Shown piece after piece: positions 1 through 8,891 of a DNA stretch of 64,000 nt. The stretch is taken from the NCBI GenBank assembly GCA_963753115.1, contig CAVWBB010000018.1, positions 124,001-188,000 of the forward strand, in the 5' to 3' direction. Every line of letters starts with the position of its first letter. Position 1 is the first letter of the stretch. The notes below the pieces were generated by a model. The model did no database searches and had not been told where the DNA came from. It saw only the letters and a list, made by a program, of their open reading frames with translations. Origin of the DNA: Bog-473 sp963753115. GTDB lineage: Bacteria > Actinomycetota > Acidimicrobiia > Acidimicrobiales > RAAP-2. The position numbers were made by a program, and so were the translations under genes.

Positions 1-490
1 CGTTCCCAGGCCGGCGTCGGCGACGAGCAACACGACATCCGGATCCAGCGCCACGCACAGAGCGAGACAATCCCCGTCGGCGGCCAAGGGCGAACGCAAC
101 CCGCCCGCCGTCTCGACGAGTCCGACGTCGACGACATCCGCCATCGCGCGTCCGCCCCATCGGCGGCGTCCGGCCAACGCAACTCCGACAGGAGGTCCTG
201 GATGGTGAACGACGGACGTCCGAGCGACTCGGCCGCCATGGGGGGCGCCATGGGTATCTCGTACCAGCGGTGCGGCGGGCAGACCTGCTCCGCGGGCTCG
301 CCACTGGCTGCGCCGAGCACGCCGCATCGAGCGTGGCGGGGTCGTCATCGGGCTCGAAGGACTGCGCCGGTTTCCGGGCGGCAACGCGCAAGCCCGCCGC
401 GCGGAGTTCGGTCAGGAGGCGGGCGGAAACCCATGTCTTCCCGATATCGGTGCCGGTGCCGACCACAGCGACCAGACGGCGGGGGCGCAC
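1..490 (-). CDS. bioD: dethiobiotin synthetase, C-terminus cut by window edge, frameshifted
   Basis: ATP-dependent carboxylase that closes the ureido ring of dethiobiotin, the third step of biotin synthesis after BioF and BioA. Read on the minus strand from a GTG at 490, five bases after the bioF stop, the protein opens with LVAVVGTGTDIGKTWVSARL, which holds the BioD P-loop (GTxxGKT). The rest fits the family only if frames are switched near base 322 and again near 140-165; after these, AASGEPAEQVCPPHRWYE and later VGLVETAGGLRSPLAADG are readable. The gene leaves the window at base 1. It follows bioA and bioF in one operon. The two breaks may be consensus errors, since bioF is also broken once. 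The identity is firm; whether the gene is functional cannot be told here. Confidence 0.8.
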   Translation of the reverse strand, partial: MRPRRLVAVVGTGTDIGKTWVSARLLTELRAAGLRVAARKPAQSFEPDDDPATLDAACSAQPVASPRSRSARRTAGTRYPWRPPWRPSRSDVRRSPSRTSCRSCVGRTPPMGRTRDGGCRRRRTRRDGGRVAFALGRRRGLSRSVRGAGSGCRVARRRRRPGN

Positions 491-495
491 GCCGG

Positions 496-1754
496 TCAGA
501 GGGAGGCGGGGGCCGGCGCCGGCGTGGGGCGGGGCAGCCGCATCAGCGCGTGAAGCAACCGGGTGACGTCCTCGTCGGTGTGCGCAGCGGACAGCGTGAC
601 TCGCAGGCGGCTCGTGCCGACCGGCACCGTGGGGGGGCGGATGGCCGGCACCCAGAGCCCTTCTTGGAGGAGGGCGGCAGAGGCGTTCAGCGCGGCCTGC
701 TCGCTGCCGAGGACGACCGGGATGATGGGGCTCGGATGGGTGGGTGGCGCGAGGCCGGCGTCGGCGAGCCGGGCGATCAGCGCGGTGAGGCGGTCCATGA
801 GCGCGGCGCCCTCGGTTGATCGGACGATGCGGAGCGCGGCGAGGCCGGCGGCCGCGTCGGCCGGCGTGAGCGCGGTCGAGAAGATGTAGGAGCGCGCCCG
901 GTTCACGATGAGGTCCACCACGTCCCGGGACGCCGCCACGAAACCGCCGAGCGAGCCCAATGTCTTTGACAGCGTGCCGACCCGCACGACCGTTCCCTCT
1001 TGTACGCCGGCCCGGTCCCAGCCGCCCGTCCCCCCGCCTCCGTCCCGCCCGGTGGCCACCGGGAGGTTGGGGCCGAGGACGGCGTGGGCCTCATCGAGGA
1101 TGAGGAGAGCGTTGTGGCGCTGGCAGAGGGCCACCAGCTCGTCGAGGGGGGCGGTGTCCCCATCCATGGAGAACACGGAGTCGGTGATGACGATGGTCGG
1201 CATGGGGGCGCTGTCGTTGGCGGCGCCGTGCCAGTGTCGTTGGCGTTGCTGTCACCGAGCAGCTCCGCCAGGTGGCCCATGTCCCGGTGGCGATAGACCG
1301 CGAGCGCCGAACGGGAGAGCCGGCACCCGTCGATGATGCTGGCGTGATTCAGCTCGTCCGAGAGCACCCGCACGCCCGGGCCGCCCAGCGCGCACAACAC
1401 GCCGAGGTTGGCGGCGAAGCCGGTCGGGAAACAGACCGCTGCCTCCGTCCCCTTCCATTCGGCCAGCTCCCGCTCCAGTGCGCCGTGGATGGGGCGCGTC
1501 CCGGTCACGAGTCGCGAGGCGCCTGAGCCGGCGCCCCAGCGGGTGAGCGCACTCTGCGCCGCCGCCACGACAGCCGGATGCGCACTCAATCCGAGATAGT
1601 CGTTGGACGCAAACGACACGACCCGCCCGCCCTCGAGCACGCCGGCCGGCCCGAGGGCGTCGAACTCGCGGGGGGCCCGCCAACGCCCCTCGTCGACGAC
1701 CTGATCCAGGGAGGCCCGGATGCGGGCGTCCCATGGGGTGTCACGATCCGTCAT
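496..1754 (-). CDS. bioF: 8-amino-7-oxononanoate synthase with one apparent frameshift
   Basis: PLP enzyme that joins pimeloyl-CoA or pimeloyl-ACP with L-alanine to make KAPA, the first committed step of biotin synthesis. The start MTDRDTPWDARI at 1754 overlaps the bioA stop in an ATGA, so the two are translationally coupled. The N-terminal part carries SFASNDYLGLS and SGASRLVTGT; the C-terminal part, in another frame, begins PTIVITDSVFSMDGD and contains LDEAHAVLGP and the PLP-lysine motif VGTLSKTLGSLGG. The frame changes between about 1215 and 1235, inside an alternating GCC/AAC stretch, and one added base restores a continuous protein of about 419 residues, normal for BioF. The reading is sure; the break is either a sequencing error or an early null allele. 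Confidence 0.88.
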
Positions 1755-3037
1755 GCGGATCCCGGCGACTCGGGAGACACCGGGGACGCGGCCACGTCGT
1801 CGAGCCCCCCATCCAGAGCATCCACGATCCGCACGATCTCCTCTGCCGTGGTGGTCAGCGGCGGCATCAGCACCACGACATCGCCGAGCGGGCGCAGCAG
1901 CACGCCCCGAGAGACGGCACCGGCACACACACGGCGACCCCAGCGCAATCCAGACGAGGGCGGCGCCAGCTCGACACCCACCATCAGGCCACGCTGGCGA
2001 ACCTCGCGCACCTGTGGCCGGCCGGCGACCCGTTCTCCCAACAAGGACGACAGCTGGTCGGCCCGCGCCCGCACGTTCCCCAAGACGTCCCACGCCCCGA
2101 ACAGGCGCAGGTGCTCGAGCGCCACCGCCGCCGCCAACGCGTTCCCCCCGTAGGAATGCCCGTGATAGAAGGTCTCGGGCCCGAGGTCGGCGCCGAGGAA
2201 CGCCCCGAACACCTCGCCCGACGCCACCGTCGCCGACATGGCGAGATACCCGCCGGTGATCCCCTTGCCGACGCACATGAGGTCGGGCCGCAGGCCGCAC
2301 TGCTCGGAGGCGAACAGCGTCCCGGTGCGCCCGAACCCGGTCGCCACCTCGTCGCAGATCAGGAGCGTGCCCGCCTGGCGGCACGCCTCGCCGATCCGCC
2401 GCACATCGGACGCGGAGGCGCACAGCATGCCCGACGCACCCTGCACCAGCGGCTCGATGACGACGGCGGCCAACTCCCCGGCGTGCGCCTCAATTGCCGC
2501 GCACGCCTTGTCGGCCCATCCCGGGTCCGCATAGCCCGGCGTGCGGACGACGGGGAAGCAGAGCGGCTGGAACACGGCGCTGAACACGCCGCCGTCGCCG
2601 AGGGAGAGCGAGCCGATGGTGTCGCCGTGGTACGCATCGCCGAGCGCGAGGAACGCGGTTCGCCCGGTGACGCCGCGGTTGACCCAGTACTGGAACGCCA
2701 CCTTGAGGGCCTGCTCGACGGCCACCGCGCCATCCGCCGCGAACAAGAAGTGGGGATCGTCGACGGGCACCACGGGGGCGAGGGCCTCCGCCAGCTCGAC
2801 GACGACCGTGTTGCCGTTGCCCAACATGGTCGAGTGGGCGACCTTGCCGGCCTGGGCGGCGAGGGCGGCATTGAGCTCGGGGACGCAATGACCGAGCGTG
2901 TTGACCCACAGGGAGGAGATCGCATCGAGGTAGCGGCGGCCGTCGGCGTCGATCAGCTCGCGCCCCTCCGCCCGGTCGATCACGAGGGGCGCGTTGGCCT
3001 CGTAGGCCGCCATCTGGGTGAACCCGTGCCAGACCAC
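1751..3037 (-). CDS. bioA: adenosylmethionine-8-amino-7-oxononanoate aminotransferase
   Basis: Class III PLP aminotransferase that converts KAPA to DAPA with S-adenosylmethionine as amino donor. Visible family features are WHGFTQM at the N-terminus, SSLWVNTLGH, GDAYHGDTIGSLSLG, the cofactor aspartate in CDEVATGFGRTG (about D229) and the PLP lysine in CVGKGITGGYLAMS (K258). The 428 residues from the GTG at 3037 are close to the usual length, but in-frame sequence upstream (PTWVERDAAV) also looks like BioA, and no standard start codon is found there before a stop. The real N-terminus may therefore be slightly longer or hidden by a frameshift in the repetitive GGGGCC run near 3080-3105. It is the first gene of bioA-bioF-bioD and its stop overlaps the bioF start. 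Confidence 0.93.
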   Translation of the reverse strand: MVWHGFTQMAAYEANAPLVIDRAEGRELIDADGRRYLDAISSLWVNTLGHCVPELNAALAAQAGKVAHSTMLGNGNTVVVELAEALAPVVPVDDPHFLFAADGAVAVEQALKVAFQYWVNRGVTGRTAFLALGDAYHGDTIGSLSLGDGGVFSAVFQPLCFPVVRTPGYADPGWADKACAAIEAHAGELAAVVIEPLVQGASGMLCASASDVRRIGEACRQAGTLLICDEVATGFGRTGTLFASEQCGLRPDLMCVGKGITGGYLAMSATVASGEVFGAFLGADLGPETFYHGHSYGGNALAAAVALEHLRLFGAWDVLGNVRARADQLSSLLGERVAGRPQVREVRQRGLMVGVELAPPSSGLRWGRRVCAGAVSRGVLLRPLGDVVVLMPPLTTTAEEIVRIVDALDGGLDDVAASPVSPESPGSA

Positions 3038-3217
3038 GGCGGCGTCGCGCTCGACCCAGGTGGGTCCGGGGCCATTGCCATGACTGGGGCCGGGGCCGGG
3101 GCCGGCGACCGCTGCCGGGGCTGAGGCTGGGACCGGGGTCGGAGTGGCTGCTCACCGGACAAGTCTGGACCAGAGCGCGACGGCCGGACCAGGCGATGGC
3201 CTGCGCGAGAATGGGTC

Positions 3218-3694
3218 ATGGACCTCATCGGGGTGGTGGACACCATGTTCGCCCGCTATGACATGGGCGCCGAGGCACTGGACGAGCTGTCCGAATGCCC
3301 TGGGTACGGCACCCAATTCACCACGCTGCGCCGCACCGTCCCCGGCTTCAAGGACCTGGCCGTGGCGGCCAAGAAGATGATCGAGGAGGACGGCTGCCGG
3401 ATTGTGGTCGCCCTGGGCATGCCGGGCCGGGAGAAAGTGGACAAGGTCTGCGCTCACGAGGCCTCCACCGGGATCATGACGGCGCAGCTGATGACCAACA
3501 CGCCGATCCTGGAGGTCTTCGTCCACGAGGACGAATCCGACGACCCGGCGGAACTGGCCATGGTGTTCAAGAACCGCTCACGCGACCACGCCCGCAACGC
3601 CTACCTGATGCTCTACGAGCCCGAGCAGCTGACCGCCCGGGCGGGCCAGGGCATCCGCCAGGGCTTCGCCCACGCCGGGCCGCTCGAGCTGTAA
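3218..3694 (+). CDS. ribC: riboflavin synthase, archaeal (RibC/COG1731) type
   Basis: Predicted to dismutate two 6,7-dimethyl-8-ribityllumazine molecules to riboflavin. The 158-residue protein follows the archaeal pentameric riboflavin synthase from end to end: GVVDTMFARYDMG (5-17), TVPGFKDLAVAAKKM (40-54), VCAHEASTGIMTAQLMTN (77-94), EVFVHEDE (99-106) and TARAGQGIRQGF (139-150). This family is homologous to lumazine synthase and unrelated to the two-domain trimeric RibE that most bacteria use. The gene stands alone between the biotin operon and a convergent peptidase gene; no other rib genes are near, and no FMN riboswitch is recognisable upstream. An archaeal-type enzyme in an actinobacterium suggests ancient transfer or non-homologous replacement; that is inference. 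Start chosen at the ATG that places the conserved first strand at residue 3. Confidence 0.9.
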   Translation: MDLIGVVDTMFARYDMGAEALDELSECPGYGTQFTTLRRTVPGFKDLAVAAKKMIEEDGCRIVVALGMPGREKVDKVCAHEASTGIMTAQLMTNTPILEVFVHEDESDDPAELAMVFKNRSRDHARNAYLMLYEPEQLTARAGQGIRQGFAHAGPLEL

Positions 3695-3713
3695 GAGTCC
3701 CCGGACGCGCCTC

Positions 3714-4652
3714 CTACGAGGCGTTCCACGCCACCGAGAACGACGACCCGTCCGAGCTCAGGCTGCTCGGCGTGGCCAGCGTCGTCCCGTTGCTCGACAT
3801 GGTGATCTCGTTGGCGTTGAAGGACGAAAGCGATCCCTTGGTCCCGGCAGCGTTGACCACCGACGATCCCGAGTAGTTGATCTGGCCGAAGTCGGCCAGC
3901 GGCACCTCGCTGCAGAACAGGAGGCTGCACGAGGAAGGTGCCTCGGCGATCACCTCGGCCGACGAGCGGGCGAAGCCGCTGCCGGTCTGCGTGGTCGAGA
4001 AGGTCCAACCAGCGGTGGCGTCCTTGATCATCAGCGTGAACGAGGTGCCTGCCGAGTTGGCCGAGACGAGTGCCGTCATCTTGTCGCCCGGCTGCACTGG
4101 ATACTGGCTGGGCAGCTGCACCGAGGGGTTGGGGTACATCTCGTACCAGGCGTAGTAGCTCGGCGAGCCCGAGTCGCAGTCCGAGTCCGTCCCGAGCTGT
4201 TCCACGCTCGTCGAGTTGTAGCCGTCCAACCCGACCCAGAAGGCCGACGCCGCGCCCGGACCGCCGAGCAGACCGTTGAGCGAGCTCAGCCCGAGGAGGC
4301 CGTTCAGGCCGCTGTTGCTGTTGGCGCAATTGACCGTCGGCTCCGTCCACGACGACGACACCGAATTGAAGGTGTCGTTGGTGTCCGCGTAGCCCGCCCA
4401 GTTGGACGACTGCACCGCGGTGGCGTGACGCAGGCCGTTGCCGAGGACGGACCCCAGCACGCCGGGGAGCGTGACCTTGCCGATGATCGGCACGTGGTAG
4501 AGCCCTGGTGCCGCAGGACCGGCGGTCGCCGCCGCATGGATTGGAGCCGACGCCGCAGCCGCAGGCTGGGCGCCGGCGGGGGCCAGGGCCACCGCGGCGG
4601 GGGCCGCCAGGCCGATCAACGCCAGCGCACCGGACCGAAACACCTTCCGCAT
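3714..4652 (-). CDS. secreted G1-family glutamic endopeptidase (eqolisin-like)
   Basis: Predicted extracellular acid peptidase of the eqolisin family, which uses a glutamine/glutamate pair. Residues 1-35 form a signal peptide (MRKVFRSG, hydrophobic alanine-rich core, alanine-rich cleavage zone). The mature part shows the family pattern in order: SSNWAGYAD (82-90), FWVGLDGY (138-145), the catalytic glutamine in SVEQLGTDSDC (Q152), YYAWYEMYP (166-174), VQPGDKMTA, LMIKDATAGWTF, and SAEVIAEAPS (231-240), which holds the catalytic glutamate (E233 or E237), then PLADFGQ. At 312 residues it has typical length. A clear GGGAGG ribosome site lies upstream of the ATG. It converges on ribC with only 19 bases between and is probably monocistronic. 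The substrate is unknown. Confidence 0.9.
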   Translation of the reverse strand: MRKVFRSGALALIGLAAPAAVALAPAGAQPAAAASAPIHAAATAGPAAPGLYHVPIIGKVTLPGVLGSVLGNGLRHATAVQSSNWAGYADTNDTFNSVSSSWTEPTVNCANSNSGLNGLLGLSSLNGLLGGPGAASAFWVGLDGYNSTSVEQLGTDSDCDSGSPSYYAWYEMYPNPSVQLPSQYPVQPGDKMTALVSANSAGTSFTLMIKDATAGWTFSTTQTGSGFARSSAEVIAEAPSSCSLLFCSEVPLADFGQINYSGSSVVNAAGTKGSLSSFNANEITMSSNGTTLATPSSLSSDGSSFSVAWNAS

Positions 4653-4823
4653 GAACCTCGCACCTCCCGATCAAGGGCCCACTCGAGCCACTTCCCACCA
4701 GACCAGACAGCAACAGCCGGCACGCAGGCATGGACGACGGCCGTTGCAAACCGTGCGGCGCTCAGGAGCGGCCGCCCGGCGCGGGCCGACGCACCCCCGT
4801 ACCGTGTGGGTAACGGTGGAAGG

Positions 4824-5966
4824 TCAGGGATCTCGCGGCAGACCGAGAACCTTTTCGGCCACGATGTTGCGTTGGACCTCGGCCGTGCCGCCGCCGACCG
4901 TGAGCGCCGGGGCGAACAGGAAGCCTCGGGACCAGGTGTCGTCAGCCTTTCCCGAGCCGCCCGCCGCGTCCGCCGGACCCGCCGGACCCGTCCCCGCCAG
5001 CATCCCGAAGGGCCCCGCCAGATCACGGGCGAGATCCATGATGTGCTGGCCGTGGGCGTCCGCGATGGCCTTGCGGACCGAGGCCTCGGCGCCCGGCGCC
5101 CGCCCGGCCAGGACCGCCGAGACCATCCGCAGGCGCAGCACCCTGAGGATCTGGGCCTCGATCCACACGTCGACCAGCCGGTCCCGTGTGGACGGGTCGG
5201 GGGCCCCGCCGGCGCCGCGGATCAGATCCACGAGATCCTCGGCCGTCGGGCCCATCCCCCACAGCGCCCCTTCGCCCGAGAGCGACACACGCTCATTGCC
5301 GAGCGTGACCTTGGCCAGCTCCCACCCGGCGTGCTCGGGACCGATCAGATGGTCGGCCGGGATGCGGACGTCCGTCAGGAACACCTCGTTGAAGGCGTGC
5401 TCGCCGGTCATGTCGATCAGCGGCCGGATCTCTATCCCGGGCGCATCCATGGGGCAGACGAAGTAGCTGATCCCCATGTGCTTGGTGGCCGCCGGATCGG
5501 TGCGAGCGAGCAAGATCCCCCACCGGGCGATGTGCGCATAACTCGTCCACACCTTCTGGCCGTTGACCACCCAGTGGTCGCCGTCACGCTCCGCCCTCGT
5601 GGTGAGCGAGGCCAGGTCGGAGCCGGCGCCGGGCTCGGAGAACAGCTGGCACCAGAAGTCCTCCCCGCTGAGCAGCGGCCAGAGCCAGCGCTCCTTCTGC
5701 TCCTCGGTGCCGGCGTACATCAGGGTCGGCCCCGCCCATCCGATGCCGATCGGGTTGATCGGGCGCCTGACGCCTTTCCGCCGCAACTCCTCGTCGATCA
5801 TGAGCTGGGTCAGCGGATCGGCATCGAGCCCGTACGGGGCCGCCCAGTGCGGCGCCACGTACCCGGCCTCGGCCAGCTGGCGGCCGCTCGGGTGCGGGTG
5901 CTCGTCGAGCCAGCCGCGCACCTGCCGCCGGCGGGGGTCGTCGTCGCCCGGGAGGCCGAGGTCCAC
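4824..5966 (-). CDS. acyl-CoA dehydrogenase family protein
   Basis: FAD-dependent acyl-CoA dehydrogenase of 380 residues, predicted to put a 2,3 double bond in an acyl-CoA. Family features are GYVAPHWAAPYG in the N-terminal helical domain, FCQLFSEPGAGSDLASL-like sequence in the central beta domain (seen as CQLFSEPGAGSDLASLTT), VNGQKVWTSYAH, and the C-terminal GGGTAEVQRNIVAEKVLGLPR that closes the flavin site. It starts with GTG at 5966 and is divergent from the acyl-CoA synthetase at 6095, so the two may share a control region and a substrate. A loop of about 20 small residues (GTGPAGPADAAGGSGK) sits before the last helix. Its relation to a particular mycobacterial FadE is not clear, so the substrate is left open. 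Confidence 0.9.
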   Translation of the reverse strand: MDLGLPGDDDPRRRQVRGWLDEHPHPSGRQLAEAGYVAPHWAAPYGLDADPLTQLMIDEELRRKGVRRPINPIGIGWAGPTLMYAGTEEQKERWLWPLLSGEDFWCQLFSEPGAGSDLASLTTRAERDGDHWVVNGQKVWTSYAHIARWGILLARTDPAATKHMGISYFVCPMDAPGIEIRPLIDMTGEHAFNEVFLTDVRIPADHLIGPEHAGWELAKVTLGNERVSLSGEGALWGMGPTAEDLVDLIRGAGGAPDPSTRDRLVDVWIEAQILRVLRLRMVSAVLAGRAPGAEASVRKAIADAHGQHIMDLARDLAGPFGMLAGTGPAGPADAAGGSGKADDTWSRGFLFAPALTVGGGTAEVQRNIVAEKVLGLPRDP

Positions 5967-6094
5967 GCGCGGAGCGTAGGCTCAACGCCTCGCTTCACGC
6001 ATGTCGGCGGGGGCGGGGGGACAGAAGGGCATCAGTGGCCTTGAACGGCCGTTGGGGCCGAAGTGGTCGGAATTCGGTGGGGATGGAGCGAGGC

Positions 6095-7720
6095 ATGAGC
6101 GACTGGAACTACGCAGATGTCTGGGAGACGGTGGCGGACGTGCAGCCGCAGCAGATCGCCGTCACCCAGGGCGACCGCAGCATTGCGTGGGAGGAATTCG
6201 ACCGCGGCGCCGACGGGGTCGCCCAATTCTTGCTCGACCTCGGCGCCACGAAGCAGGACAAGGTGGCGCTCTACCTCTACAACTCGCCCGAGTACCTGCA
6301 GGCCACCTTCGGCGCGGTGAAGGTCGGCCTCGTCCCCGTCAACACCAACTACCGCTATGGCGACGACGAGCTGAGCTACCTGTGGGAGAACGCCGACGCC
6401 ATCGCCGTGGTCTTCCACGGCGCGTTCGCCGATCGGATCGAGGGCATCCTCGACCGCGTGCCCGGCGTGAAGGGCTGGCTCTGGGTCGACGACGGCACCG
6501 GCCCCTGCCCCGACTGGGCCACGCCCTACGAGGACGCCGTCAAGTCCGCCATCGGGCGCGTCAACGCACCGTGGGGCCGCAGCGGTGACGACCTCTACAT
6601 GCTCTACACCGGCGGCACGACCGGCATGCCCAAGGGCGTGATGTGGCGGCAGGACGACCTCTTCGCCCGCCTCATCGACAGCGCGGTGCGGCACTATCCG
6701 GTCGACGGGGGCCTCGAGGCCGTGCGCGCCGCGATCACGGCCAGCCCGGGCGGCGTCACCATCCTGCCGGCGTGCCCGCTCATGCACGGCACCGGCAACT
6801 TCCCCTCCAACACCGTGTTGGCCGAGGGCGGCCGGGTGTGCCTGCTCGAGTCACGCGCCTACGACCCGGTCGAGCTGCTCGACACGATCGAGCGGGAAAA
6901 GGTCAACGCGCTGGTGATGGTGGGCGACCCCTTCGGCCGCCCGCTGCTGACCGCACTCAATGCAGAGCCAGGCCGGTGGGACCTGAGCTCGCTCATGATG
7001 ATCATCTCGTCGGGGGCCATGTGGAGCGAGCCGGTGAAGCAGGGGCTGCTGGCCCATCATGCGGGCATGCTCCTCGTCGACGCCTTCAGCTCGTCGGAGG
7101 CGTTGGGCATGGGCGTGTCGGTCTCCGCGAGCGGGAACGCGGCGAAGACCGCCTCGTTCACGCTGGGCCCCGACGTCAAGGTGCTCACCGAGGACGGCCG
7201 ACAGGTCGAGCCGGGCTCCGACGAGGTCGGCGTGCTGGCGCTGGGCGGGCGGAACCCGCTCGGCTACTACAAGGACGAGGAGAAATCGGGCCGCACGTTC
7301 AAGGAGATCGACGGGGTGCGCTACTCCATCCCGGGCGACTACGCCCAGGTCGACGCCGACGGCACCATCCACCTGTTGGGCCGGGGGTCGGTCTGCATCA
7401 ACTCGGGCGGCGAGAAGATCTTCCCCGAGGAGGTCGAGGAGGCGATGAAGACCCACGACGCGGTGCGCGACGCCGTCGTGGTGGGGATCCCGCACCCGAC
7501 GTACGGCGAGCAGATCGTCGGCGTGATCGAGCTGCACCCCGACTCCCCCGAGCCCGCCGAGGCCGAACTGATCGAGCACGTGAAGGGGCGTCTCGCCTCG
7601 TACAAGGCACCGCGGCGGGTCCGCACCGTCACCACCATCGGCCGGGCCGCCAACGGCAAGGTCGACTACAAGCGCCACCGGGCCGAGTCGATGGACGAGC
7701 TCGAGGTCCCCGCCGGCTGA
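6095..7720 (+). CDS. acyl-CoA synthetase (AMP-forming), FadD19-like
   Basis: ANL-superfamily ligase of about 541 residues that activates a carboxylic acid to its CoA thioester through an acyl-adenylate. It carries the phosphate-binding loop YTGGTTGMPKGVMW, the acceptor-domain hinge region GRGSVCINSGGEKIFPEEVEEA, and the C-terminal catalytic lysine in AANGKVDYKRH. The opening MSDWNYADVWETVAD lines up with the FadD at 9809 and with mycobacterial FadD19-type steroid-24-oyl-CoA ligases, so a sterol or branched-acid substrate is plausible but not proved. The ATG at 6095 is preferred over the in-frame ATG at 6083 because GGAGCGAGG lies just before it. It is divergent from the dehydrogenase at 4824 and followed by a flavin-binding protein gene 63 bases downstream. 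Confidence 0.9.
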   Translation: MSDWNYADVWETVADVQPQQIAVTQGDRSIAWEEFDRGADGVAQFLLDLGATKQDKVALYLYNSPEYLQATFGAVKVGLVPVNTNYRYGDDELSYLWENADAIAVVFHGAFADRIEGILDRVPGVKGWLWVDDGTGPCPDWATPYEDAVKSAIGRVNAPWGRSGDDLYMLYTGGTTGMPKGVMWRQDDLFARLIDSAVRHYPVDGGLEAVRAAITASPGGVTILPACPLMHGTGNFPSNTVLAEGGRVCLLESRAYDPVELLDTIEREKVNALVMVGDPFGRPLLTALNAEPGRWDLSSLMMIISSGAMWSEPVKQGLLAHHAGMLLVDAFSSSEALGMGVSVSASGNAAKTASFTLGPDVKVLTEDGRQVEPGSDEVGVLALGGRNPLGYYKDEEKSGRTFKEIDGVRYSIPGDYAQVDADGTIHLLGRGSVCINSGGEKIFPEEVEEAMKTHDAVRDAVVVGIPHPTYGEQIVGVIELHPDSPEPAEAELIEHVKGRLASYKAPRRVRTVTTIGRAANGKVDYKRHRAESMDELEVPAG

Positions 7721-7783
7721 ATGTTCGGCGTGCGGCGGGTTGCCGGCGCAGTCTGACGCGGCCCCGCTGAGCCAGACTGTGAC

Positions 7784-8413
7784 ATGTTCATCGCCCCGGT
7801 CGACGCCACCCGCGGCGAGGACGAATGGCGCTCCTTCGTCACGTCCCACCCGTTCGGCCATCTCGTGGCACGAGGTGGGGCCGGGCGCGACGTGCCGGTC
7901 GTCGTGCCGACGCAGTTCGTGCTCGAGGGGAGCACGGTGTGGCTGCATCTCGTGCGGGCCAACCCGGTGTTCGCCGCACTCGCCGAGTACCCACGGGTGG
8001 TGTTGAGCGTGGCGGACGACTGGGCCTTCATTCCGTCGTCGTGGAAGGTGATCGGCGACGAGGACCCCGCCCTCGGGATCCCGACGACCTACTACGGCGC
8101 GGTGCAGCTGACCGGCACGGCAACCGTGCACGACGAGCGGACGACGCCGGGCAGCGTGGCCGCGATCCTGCGGCGGCAACTGACGACCTTCCAACCCTCG
8201 GTCGACGTCGCGGACCCGGGCGAGTCCCACGCTGCGAAGCTCCTCGGGATCCTCGGCATCTCCATCGCGGTGGAGCAGGTGTCGGCCAAGTTCAAGTACG
8301 GCGGCAACGTCGACGAGCCGCACCGGCGGGCGGTGGCGGACCGCCTGCTCCAGCGCGGTGGGCCCGGCGACGACGCGGCGGCCGGCCACGTGGTGCGGCG
8401 GCTCGAGGGCTGA
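7784..8413 (+). CDS. PaiB-like FMN-binding protein
   Basis: A 209-residue protein of the PaiB/FMN-binding split-barrel group. PaiB of Bacillus was described as a negative regulator of sporulation and protease genes; many relatives are simply flavin-binding proteins of unknown role. Recognisable parts are HPFGHLVARG, PVVVPTQFVLEGSTVWLHLVRANP, a central WAFIPSSW...IPTTYYGAVQLTG region and the C-terminal KFKYGGNVDEPHRRAVADRL, which matches the usual 'xxKxSQNRxxxDRxxVxxxL' ending in layout but not in sequence. It lies between an acyl-CoA synthetase and a convergent SRPBCC gene only 5 bases from its stop. The function here is unknown; a regulator or a flavin-dependent accessory protein would both fit. 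Confidence 0.75.
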   Translation: MFIAPVDATRGEDEWRSFVTSHPFGHLVARGGAGRDVPVVVPTQFVLEGSTVWLHLVRANPVFAALAEYPRVVLSVADDWAFIPSSWKVIGDEDPALGIPTTYYGAVQLTGTATVHDERTTPGSVAAILRRQLTTFQPSVDVADPGESHAAKLLGILGISIAVEQVSAKFKYGGNVDEPHRRAVADRLLQRGGPGDDAAAGHVVRRLEG

Positions 8414-8418
8414 GTCCG

Positions 8419-8868
8419 CTACTCGACGGCGGCGGCGAGGTTGGCCAGCGTCGCCGCCATCTCCTGTTCGGCGTGTGCCGCGCTGTGGTCGCCCATGACC
8501 TTCGCCACGGTGGCGAACCACGGCTTGCGGAGATCGACCCACGACTCGGTCACGCGGCAACCCGTGTCGGTCGCTTCCAGCTCGTAGCGCCAGTTGGCCA
8601 CCGCCAGCGGCCCCGACGTCACCGCGAACTCGAACACCTTGTTCGGTTCGAACGCGACGACGGTCACCGTGGTGGACCAACGCCGGACGCCGTTCTTGTT
8701 GGTGCCCTTGAAGACCGCGCCGAGCGCCGGCGCCGTGGCGCCCTTGACCCACTTGCCACCCGCGTTCTCGGGCGACCACTCCCCCATCCGGGGCAGGTCG
8801 ACCACCAGGGACCAGATCTTCTCGGCCGGCGCGGCGATGTCCCTCGTCGTTGCTGTGGGGTAGGTCAT
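8419..8868 (-). CDS. SRPBCC (START-like) family protein
   Basis: A 149-residue single-domain protein of the polyketide-cyclase/START-like fold, a hydrophobic-cavity scaffold used for lipid binding, cyclisation or no known chemistry. Typical features are TRDIAAPAEKIWSLVVDLPRMGEWSPE near the N-terminus, here shown in part, then NRNGVRRWSTT-like strand sequence (KNGVRRWSTTVTV), VFEFAVTSG and ESWVDLRKPW. The ATG at 8868 (MTYPTATTRD) is preferred over an upstream ATG because the fold begins there. It converges on the PaiB-like gene and is divergent, by 23 bases, from the aldolase-like gene at 8892. No ligand can be named. Confidence 0.8.
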   Translation of the reverse strand: MTYPTATTRDIAAPAEKIWSLVVDLPRMGEWSPENAGGKWVKGATAPALGAVFKGTNKNGVRRWSTTVTVVAFEPNKVFEFAVTSGPLAVANWRYELEATDTGCRVTESWVDLRKPWFATVAKVMGDHSAAHAEQEMAATLANLAAAVE

Positions 8869-8891
8869 CGGGCAGACGATAGTTTGGAGTG

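Noticed and set aside
3038..3217. Possible FMN riboswitch upstream of the riboflavin synthase gene
   Set aside because: The conserved FMN-aptamer strings are absent; the gap is mainly GGGGCC-type low complexity.
3703..3722. Hairpin CGCCTC/GAGGCG as terminator between ribC and the peptidase gene
   Set aside because: Only six base pairs, and it lies partly inside the peptidase coding end; too weak to list.
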